64,000 nt of DNA from Xiphydria camelus (taxonomy: Eukaryota; Arthropoda; Insecta; Hymenoptera; Xiphydriidae): contig OY783191.1 in the NCBI GenBank assembly GCA_963678675.1, forward strand, positions 12,052,562 through 12,116,561, written 5' to 3'. Below the pieces are notes generated by a model. It was not told the DNA's origin, did not search any database, and saw only the letters and a list, made by a program, of their open reading frames with translations. The position numbers and the translations under genes are program-made. Of the stretch, positions 57,285 to 64,000 are shown piece by piece; within the stretch, counting starts at the first letter, position 1; every line of letters begins with the position of its first letter.

Positions 57285-57457
57285 TAGTGGATTCCTAGCT
57301 TTATCGTTTAATAGCGTAATCGGTTATTATGAAGCCACTGCGCATGCTCAACATAACGTTTTACTACACGATCAATTGGATGCATCAATGAGTACCATTG
57401 ACAATATTATTGACAATATTATTGACCGTCTCCGGGCCACTTAACACCCGGTATACC

Positions 57458-60412
57458 TATACCGGGTCTCCACGTATGTTGAATACATAGGACGATATGG
57501 TATGTAGCGATTTGTAGACTCTAGGTTGTCCGCTATTGGTCGGAGGCGCAAGGGCGCCGAACGATTGGCTCTGTCGATCGCCGGCAGACGTCAATCGTCG
57601 CGACAGAAGTTCCCTAGGGCGCAGACACCTAGCAGACGAGAAAGTATGGCAGTTGACACATACGTTTGTTTACAAAGTGGAATTTTTTAGAGTAATTGTA
57701 TTTTTTGAAATAAAACGTGATTTTCAAAGTTAATAAAATATTTCCATTCGCGAAACAATTTCCTTCGCGTTTATTTCGATCCTCGGACGCGCTTATTAAT
57801 AAAAAGTAAAAATACAGTTAAATCGAAGTAATGAAGAAAGGGTGAAAAGTCTTAGGTTAAATGTAAAATAATTAACGAGTTGTAGAGACAAGTGAACCGA
57901 CGTGGAAGATTACAGTGACCAGGCAGTTCTCAAGATTTTTGAGTAGGGTAAGTGTAACGATAAATCAAGAGGAATAACAAAAATGAATTATTTTGAAGTC
58001 CACATTCAATTTCTTTATACTTTACAAAGGCAATAATATTACAAAAATTATTCGTAGAATTAGAGAAAGTGATGAATTCTTCATGGAAATGACTTCGACT
58101 ATGGACGAAGCAACACGACGCAAAACCAATGGATGACGGAAGAGTTCGACGATATGCATCAGCCGATATAAATGAAATAAATGAAACGTAAGATATTATT
58201 CATACAGAAAAAGAATGTATTGCAGGTATTTATTTACCAGTACGACTCACATTACCATCCGCTAACCAACGATATGGAATTTTTCAGCAAGTATCGATAA
58301 CCAGGACCATGGTGAAAGACTTTATGTTTTGGAAGTGTGCCTGCGATCGGCAACCTGATCGAGTGCTTTGTAAGAGCCTGGGTTGGTGCCTCACGCAGTA
58401 ATGTCAGATTGCTCCTAACTGAAATCCTCCCTCGTTTCACTCTGTCATTCAACAACGAGCATCAACTCCCCTGGAGGACACGAAAAGCTGTAACATCAGG
58501 AAGACCGTGAAAGGTTAATAAAATTATGGAAAACGATACCACGAATGTAAGCAAATCTTTTTCATAACATTTTGTGGAAAACTCACCGTTGCTTCATCTT
58601 TACAGGAGACGTTCTAAATGATTTCCCTGCTCAGCCGAGCAATAATCCAAACGGTGGTGAAATGCTGAGATCGCAACAACGAGCATCAACTCCCCCGGAG
58701 GATGCGAAAAGCTGTAACATCCATCGGCGTCAGGTTGGGCGATCGCGGCGGCAACGGAATTGGACCCCTTTTCCTGACCAACGGTTGGGGAATTCCCCGT
58801 CCAGGAATCGCCGGACTCGTATCGTCGAGTGCGCGGGAGCGCCGTCATGTTGAAAATACATCTGGGCTCCGATCTGTAAGTAACAGTAATTAAATTGTCG
58901 ATTTTCAATAGCTTACCACGGGACTGTAATAACGTGACTGCGTTCTACTAATACTTACTTCTTCTTCGATGTTTCGAAGCAACGGTATTACTAAATATCT
59001 CAGAATGTCGAGATACATCCGGCCGTTCAAATTTCAAGGAGTTTTCCACAAAATGTTATGAAAAGGATTTGCTTACATTCGTGGTATCGCTTTCCATAAT
59101 TTTATTAACCTTTCACGGTCTTCCTGGTGTTACAGCTTTTCGTGTCCTCCGGGGGAGTTGATGCTCCTTGTTGCGACCTCAGCATTCCACGATCGTTTGG
59201 ATTATTGCTCGGCCGAGCAAGGAAATCATTTAGAACGTCTCCTGTAAAGATGAAGCAATGGTGAGTTTTCTACAAAATGTTATGAGAAGGATTTGCTTAC
59301 ATTCGTGGTATCGCTTTCCATAATTTTATTAACCTTTCACGGTCTTCCTGGTGTTACAGCTTTTCGTGTCCTCCGGGGGAGTTGATGCTCATTGTTGAAT
59401 GACACAGAGTGAAATGAGGGAGGATTGCAGTCGGGAGTAATCTGACACTACTGCGGGAGGCACCAACCCAGGCTCTTACAAAGCACTCAATCAGGTTGCT
59501 GATCGCAGGCACACTTGCGAAACATAGTCATTCACCATGGTCCTGGTTATCGATACTTGCTGAAATATTCCATGTAGTTGGTTAGCGGATGGTAATGTGA
59601 GTCGTACTGGTAAATAAATACCTGCACTACATTCTTTTTCTGTATGAATAATATCTTACGTTTCATCTATTTCAAACTCATGAGCGGCACACCAATCGTC
59701 CTTCGTCTTTGGCACATTTCTCCATGGAGGCTGATGCACATCGTCGAACTCTTCCGTCATCCATTGGTTTAGCGTCGTGTTGCTTCGTCCATAGTCGAAG
59801 TCATTTCCATGAAGAATTCATCACTTTCTCTAATTCTACGAATAATTTTTGTAACATTATTGCCTTTGTAAAGTATAAAGAAATTGAATGACTTCAAAAC
59901 AATTCATTTTTTTTATTCCTCTTGACCCTACTCAAAAATCCTGAGAACTACCCGGTCACTGTAATCTTCCACGTCGGTTCACTTGCCTCTACAACTCGTT
60001 AATTATTTTATATTTATCCTAAGATTTATCACCCTTCCTTCATTACTCCGATTTAACTGTATTTTTACTTTTTATTAATAAGCGCGTCCGAGGATCGAAA
60101 TAAACGCGAAGGAAATCGTTTCGCGAATGGAAATATTTTATTAACTTTGAAAACCACGTTTTATTTCCAAAAAATACAATTGCTCCGAAAAAGTCCACTT
60201 TGTAAACAATCGTACGCGTCAACCGCCATACTTTCTCGTCTGCTAGGTGCCTACGCCCTAGGGAACTTCTCTCGCGACGATTGCCGTCAGCCGACGATAG
60301 CAGAGCCAATCGTTCGGCGTGCTTGCGTCTCCGACCAATAGCGTATAACCTAGAGTCTACAAATCGCTACGTACCATATCGTCCTATGGCCACAACATAG
60401 CCTAACACCCGG
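57458..60412. mobile_element. Foldback element, copy 2 (~2.95 kb)
   Basis: Its left arm is nearly identical to the inverse of the right arm of copy 1, including a GACACCTAGCAGACGAG block that the left arm of copy 1 lacks. Its interior (58560-59400) contains additional inverted blocks with GAGCATCAACTCCCCCGGAG repeated several times. It carries remains of a mariner-type transposase on the minus strand. Confidence 0.75.
58737..58890 (-). pseudogene. Mariner/Tc1-type transposase fragment
   Basis: The minus strand reads MYFQHDGAPAHST with the second catalytic Asp and then PNRWSGK. In a shifted frame the strand continues with the family's GPI..PPRSPNLTPMD block. It therefore carries part of a DDE/D domain with a one-base frameshift and no N-terminus. 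It belongs to the second foldback and suggests that the foldbacks derive from a Tc1/mariner-like element. Confidence 0.6.
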
Positions 60413-60451
60413 TATGTATTTTGTTTTTGGACTCTTCATTTCTTTTAAATA

Positions 60452-61062
60452 CTCCCGGCATCACGAATTCTGTCGCTAGTGACTTTTTAAAAGGTCATTT
60501 CTTAACATACTAATTAATGATCCATTAATTCTCATACTTTCGTTAACTAGAGCAAACAGCGCCGTAGCTAGTGAGAGTATGACAATTAATTGTTCATTGG
60601 CTAGTATGTTTAAAAATGATATTTAAAAAAGTTACTAGGGATAGAATGGGCATGTTCACGATTTTTTTTTTGCTAATTCGTTAATACTTTTTGTGCTTAT
60701 TAATAAGATGTGTTTATTTTCTTTTTCTGAGCACTAATTTCTTTTTTTTTAGTGTTTAAAGTTTGACTTCGATTCAAACGAAATCCTTAGTGACGTCACT
60801 AAAGCCATTGGCAAGGGCCCAAACCCGGGTTTGTGAATGGTCGAGAATCTGTTGCCCGACTCTGATTGGTCAGTTAAAATGGCGGTGAAAGTGCGACGCT
60901 TTAAAACGAATGCCTTTTTTAACATCTCAAAAATAATGGAAAAACATTTTTTTAATGACCCATTTTTTACCTACATTACTTTAATACCCTAATCTTCCGA
61001 TTCATGCACTTTAAACAGTTGTACAAAAAGTTGTGAACATGCCCATTCATAACGTCGGGAAT
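60452..61062. repeat. CACCC-related MITE split by another TIR element
   Basis: CTCCCGGCATCACGAATTCT on the left and the inverse CGTCGGGAATA near 61050 bound a decayed MITE that keeps CATACTAATTAATGAT and TTGTTCATTGGCTAG blocks. It is opened at 60647 by a 399 bp element. Confidence 0.55.
60647..61045. mobile_element. 399 bp TIR element (TGGGCATGTTCAC ends)
   Basis: TGGGCATGTTCAC and GTGAACATGCCCA are exact inverses, inserted in the right part of the MITE at 60452. The interior is AT-rich with one TGACGTCA site and no coding frame. Confidence 0.75.
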
Positions 61063-61213
61063 ACATGGGTATAAATATAAATGCTTATCATTTTGTGTAC
61101 CTTTATAAAAGCTAAGTATATTGTTTACTAATTCTTATAAATGCCTCAATTAATTTAAATGGGAATCGACAATATTTTAACAGTAGTTTGACAGTAGCAG
61201 TATGACAGTAGTA

Positions 61214-61583
61214 CCGTATGTCCGCGATCATTTGAACCACCCCCTGCAATACGACAAGTCACTCCGATTGGTTGTGCAAAAATTGGGTGGGGGGTCCGTC
61301 GCAGGTATTTTGTCGGATGCATGAAATATGGTCGATTGACGACACTTCTGTTTGTCGCTGCGACAGTCTGGAAATGGTGGTGCCGCCAAGTGGTGAAGTT
61401 TGGCAGTCCGGCTCCTCATTATAATTCGTAAAATGAATTCACAAATACGTGTGACAAAAAAATCAAAAAACGCACGCATTGAACAATACGAGCTAAGACA
61501 AAACAAGTCAAAGGGAGCTTCTCGGCTTCGCTGTTCAGTATGTGTCAATATTTCTCAGATAGCCATCGGTGGCGTTGAACGTA
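61214..61583 (+). mobile_element. CCGTATGTCCGCG-type left end with a short frame
   Basis: TA/CCGTATGTCCGCGATCATTT at 61214 matches the foldback ends for ~25 bp and then departs. It continues into a leader and a frame from 61432 (MNSQIRVTKKSKNARIEQYE) that stops near the MITE at 61584. This may be the start of a protein-coding member of the foldback family. The right end is not found. Confidence 0.4.
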
Positions 61584-61793
61584 CACCCGGGGACACGGTA
61601 TCTGTCGCTGGTGACTTTTTTTAAACGTTATTTTTAAACGTACTAACCAATAATTAATAATCCTCATGCTTTCATTAACGAGAGTAGACACCACCGTAGC
61701 TAATGAGCGCATGAGAATAATTATTCATTGGTTAGTACGTTTAAAAATAACGTTTAAAAAAAGTCACCAGCGACAGATGCTGTGTCCCTGGGC
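61584..61793. repeat. CACCC MITE family, last copy
   Basis: It runs from CACCCGGGGACACGG to CTGTGTCCCTGGGCG, with TA on the left. The middle is like the copies at 28936 and 52406. Confidence 0.75.
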
Positions 61794-62055
61794 GATCACC
61801 ACGCCTCTGGCAGCCAGGCGATCGTAGCGCCGGATCACCACGCTCAGCCCCCTGCAACTCTGCGTTTCGCATGGCCAAACCGTTGTCGCCAACCGCGTGG
61901 TGGTGCAGTGTCGCTAGTCCGGCAGGCCCGGCTGAAAGCGGGCGAATGAGGTGTGAATGAAGGGGCTTGAGTGCAATGAAGCATTATTCCATTTTGTAAT
62001 AAATATGTAGGGATAAGGAATTAATTTTATGAAGTAATAGAAATAGTCCAGTAAA

Positions 62056-62443
62056 TGTTCGAACGAATTTTATATGAGCCAGCGCAGCCAACAGCCAGCA
62101 GCCAGCAGCAGCCAACACAGGGCCAGCGATAGGGCGCCACGTAGCGGATTAGTACGACTGGCGACAAAGCGTGGTCAAAGATATCTAATGGGAATACGTG
62201 TGAGTTGCTGGGGGCTGACCACGCTTCTGAAGACACAGCTATCCACGCCACGAGAGTCGGAAGTCCCATTCTCCTGCCTACTCGAGCCCACTACGGACGC
62301 ATCGACACAGCGCTCTGCTCTACCTCGCTAACCGTGGCTCATTGTCGATAGTTAAAATAAACTTTAGTTATATTTCGTAACTATCGCCTCCTTCCGACCG
62401 TCCACTCCTCGCACGATCCGTAGGAGATCTCGAGATCCCCACA
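62056..62443 (+). repeat. 5' LTR of a second Ty3/gypsy element (left limit uncertain)
   Basis: The right end ...GAGATCCCCACA is followed after two bases by the primer-binding site. AATAAA lies near 62356. The left end is either TGTTCGAACG at 62056 or a later TG near 62200; the 3' LTR needed to decide is outside the window. Confidence 0.55.
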
Positions 62444-62445
62444 AT

Positions 62446-62463
62446 TGGTGACCCCGACGTGAT
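62446..62463 (+). other. Primer-binding site
   Basis: TGGTGACCCCGACGTGAT ends in the complement of a tRNA CCA tail and is the same 18-mer found in both TRIMs (5384, 26580). Confidence 0.8.
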
Positions 62464-62467
62464 TTGA

Positions 62468-63517
62468 GTGGATTACATCGTCAACTCAGCCCAAGCGATG
62501 CCACGAGGTACCCACGCCATCGCCAACATGCCGGTCGACCGCTCGCCAGCCCGCATGGACAACACCGGGAACACTCCGAGCCCCTTCAACACGAACAACC
62601 GACCGATTGCATCAACAGGTTTGAACACACAAAATGACCAGGCAGTCGAGAATCCGTTACTAGCTTTCGCATCGTCAGACAGTACGAACTACGTGGCAGT
62701 GGTGAGCAGACCACAGTTACCCACGTTCATGAAAGATCGACCAGATATCTGTTTTTTCATGATCGAGTCAGAGTTCACCGCGTCCAGGATTCGCAACGAC
62801 GTCAAGTACATCGCCGCCCTAAAAGCCTTGGACTTTGAAATACTGGCACAAATTACGGATATCATTACGCACCCGCCAGAAACAAATAAATACCAAACCT
62901 TAAAAGACACGATTATACAAAGACTCACGGAATCGAGACAGAAGCAAATCCACCGCCTCATCAACGACCTCGTGCTGGGTGACAGGAAACCCTCCCAGCT
63001 CCTGCGAGAGATGAAGGACCTGGCTGCAGGCAGTATGAATGACGAGATGCTCCACAACCTTTGGCTAAGTCGTCTCCCGACATCCATTAGACCTTTGCTA
63101 ATGATTTCCGATGGGTTAAGCTTAGACGTTCTGGCATTAATGGCGAATAGGCTAACAGAAACCATGACCCTGCACGGTCCAGCGGTGGTCGCTTCGACTC
63201 ATTACCCCATCACAGTTGATCGAGTTGACAGTAGGTCACATGCACCTCCGCCAACGTCAATAGAAACCAAACTCAACCAACTACAGGAAGCTTTAGCTGT
63301 CTGCATGAGGGAACTTACCGACATGAAGACGAGACAGTCAAACTTCGACAGTCGCCGTTCACGCTCACGTAACCGCAGCGGCCAGCGTTATAGGAACAAC
63401 TCTCGTTCTCAGTCCCGCCAATCTGGAATCTGTTGGTACCACCATCGGTTTGGAGCGGACGCCAAACGTTGCACTACACCATGCTCGTTCAACGCCTCGA
63501 CCAACCAGGGAAACTGA
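62468..63517 (+). CDS. gag: Ty3/gypsy Gag
   Basis: The 349-residue protein forms the retrotransposon particle. A disordered Pro/Asn-rich N-terminus is followed by the capsid-like helical domain (~85-220: LPTFMKDRPDICFFMIESEF, AALKALDFEILAQI, RLTESRQKQIHRLI, LREMKDLAAG, LWLSRLPTSIRPLL). A coiled stretch and an Arg/Ser-rich basic region come next. The C-terminal knuckle has the order Cys322, His325/326, Cys335, Cys339 (CWYHHRFG..CTTPC). That CHCC arrangement, in place of the usual CCHC, is known from the CsRn1 branch of Ty3/gypsy. The frame is intact and follows its primer-binding site by four bases. Confidence 0.85.
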   Translation: MDYIVNSAQAMPRGTHAIANMPVDRSPARMDNTGNTPSPFNTNNRPIASTGLNTQNDQAVENPLLAFASSDSTNYVAVVSRPQLPTFMKDRPDICFFMIESEFTASRIRNDVKYIAALKALDFEILAQITDIITHPPETNKYQTLKDTIIQRLTESRQKQIHRLINDLVLGDRKPSQLLREMKDLAAGSMNDEMLHNLWLSRLPTSIRPLLMISDGLSLDVLALMANRLTETMTLHGPAVVASTHYPITVDRVDSRSHAPPPTSIETKLNQLQEALAVCMRELTDMKTRQSNFDSRRSRSRNRSGQRYRNNSRSQSRQSGICWYHHRFGADAKRCTTPCSFNASTNQGN

Positions 63518-64000
63518 AAACGCTGCCGGCAGTACAAGCGGTCGCCGACGGCAGCGACTGCAGCACCGCACAAACGGAAGATGTCAGACTCCACATACAC
63601 GACTGGAAGACCAATCGACGATACTTAATAGATTCTGGCTCGGTGCTATCAATATTACCCGTTCGATTTTTCCAGAAACCACCACCAAAGGCTAACCTCA
63701 CTTTATACGCAGCCAACACCACACCAATCTCTACGTACGGATGCCGCACCGTCAATGTCGATCTGAACTTACGACGCGATTTCAGCTGGCCATTCGTGGT
63801 GGCTGACGTTCCAGAATCAATCATAGGAGCTGACTTCCTGAGTCACCATAATCTGCTCATCGATCTAAAAAACAAGCAACTCGTCGACTCGACCACCCGA
63901 ATGACCACTAAGGGTCGGGTGATTAACACAAGAGTTCATAGAGCATCTCTATTTTGGACCAGTCGATGCCCTACGCTGACTTACTCCAGCAATTCATCAA
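63481..64000 (+). CDS. pol: Ty3/gypsy Pol, 5' part (protease), cut by the window end
   Basis: This frame overlaps the end of gag in the -1 frame, as expected for ribosomal frameshifting. The aspartic protease active site is RYLIDSGSVLSILP (~63634), followed by LYAANTTPISTYG and the flap and GADFLS (IIGADFLSHHNLLIDL) blocks. Near 63940 the protein similarity moves to another frame, so this copy has an indel there and is probably inactive. RT and integrase lie beyond the window. Confidence 0.75.
   Translation, partial: MLVQRLDQPGKLKTLPAVQAVADGSDCSTAQTEDVRLHIHDWKTNRRYLIDSGSVLSILPVRFFQKPPPKANLTLYAANTTPISTYGCRTVNVDLNLRRDFSWPFVVADVPESIIGADFLSHHNLLIDLKNKQLVDSTTRMTTKGRVINTRVHRASLFWTSRCPTLTYSSNSS

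Larger units (their letters stand above)
55577..57303. mobile_element. Nested TIR element (GCTAGGAATCCACTA ends) with CGACT repeats
   Basis: GCTAGGAATCCACTA at 55577 and TAGTGGATTCCTAGC ending near 57303 are inverse. Just inside the left end are runs of CGACT/CGACAC units (55590-55640) and a hairpin of the same units (55690-55797); GTCGTGTCGAG units recur at 56170-56260. The interior was later filled by an LTR-like block and a foldback. Confidence 0.55.
54669..57449. mobile_element. 2.8 kb TIR element with 8 bp TSD GGTATACC at a palindrome centre
   Basis: GGGTGTTAAGTGGCCCGGAG and its exact inverse form the ends, and similarity extends ~75 bp inward (TGATGCATCCAATTGATCGT). GGTATACC flanks both sides (54661-54668, 57450-57457). 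An 8 bp duplication suggests hAT- or P-like chemistry, but no transposase is found. Inside are repeated ATTGACAATATTATTGAC motifs, a nested TIR element, a solo-LTR-like block and a foldback. Confidence 0.8.

Overview
The window is insect-type nuclear DNA. It has spliced genes with GT-AG introns, long AT-rich non-coding stretches, eukaryotic host genes (ribophorin I and a PPM1L-type phosphatase) and a very dense load of DNA transposons, foldback elements and LTR retrotransposons. The transposon set and the form of the host proteins suggest a hymenopteran, perhaps an ant, but this is inference and the species cannot be fixed from the sequence alone.

Only two ordinary host genes are visible. Ribophorin I (34416-36245, + strand) is one uninterrupted 609-residue frame. 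A PPM1L-like PP2C phosphatase (40936-51460, - strand) can be assembled from eight exons into 486 residues, and its introns hold several small transposons. The two genes converge on an AT-rich interval that contains a pogo-like element (38576-39100).

The left half (1-34 kb) is nested mobile DNA. It opens with the 3' part of a Ty3/gypsy element (1-2808). Then come THAP-domain and SWIM-associated-like fragments broken by palindromic Tc1-type elements, by a 2.8 kb TIR element (5067-7858) and by a TRIM (5169-6167). A candidate 9.9 kb element with CCCCGATAGC ends (7870-17796) encloses a two-gene PIF/Harbinger set (10165-13486), a 2.6 kb inverted repeat made of gene-like sequence (13967-16575) and two SINE-like sequences. 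At 17.8-28.9 kb lies a palindrome of ~340 bp units into which two ~4.1 kb elements with CCCCGACAGC ends have inserted side by side. Both carry the same intron-containing, decayed piece of a protein kinase D gene. A complete Harbinger element (30336-34232, 17 bp perfect TIRs) ends 184 bp upstream of the ribophorin I start codon.

The right end (52-64 kb) holds two ~2.5-3 kb foldback elements in mirror arrangement. A 2.8 kb element with an 8 bp target duplication has inserted exactly at their axis. Further MITEs follow, then the 5' part of a second Ty3/gypsy element with a gag that ends in a CHCC-type zinc knuckle.

Many insertions can be dated relative to each other because the palindromes preserve empty sites: the mirror arm shows the sequence before insertion. 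No CRISPR array, rRNA operon or intact tRNA gene was seen.
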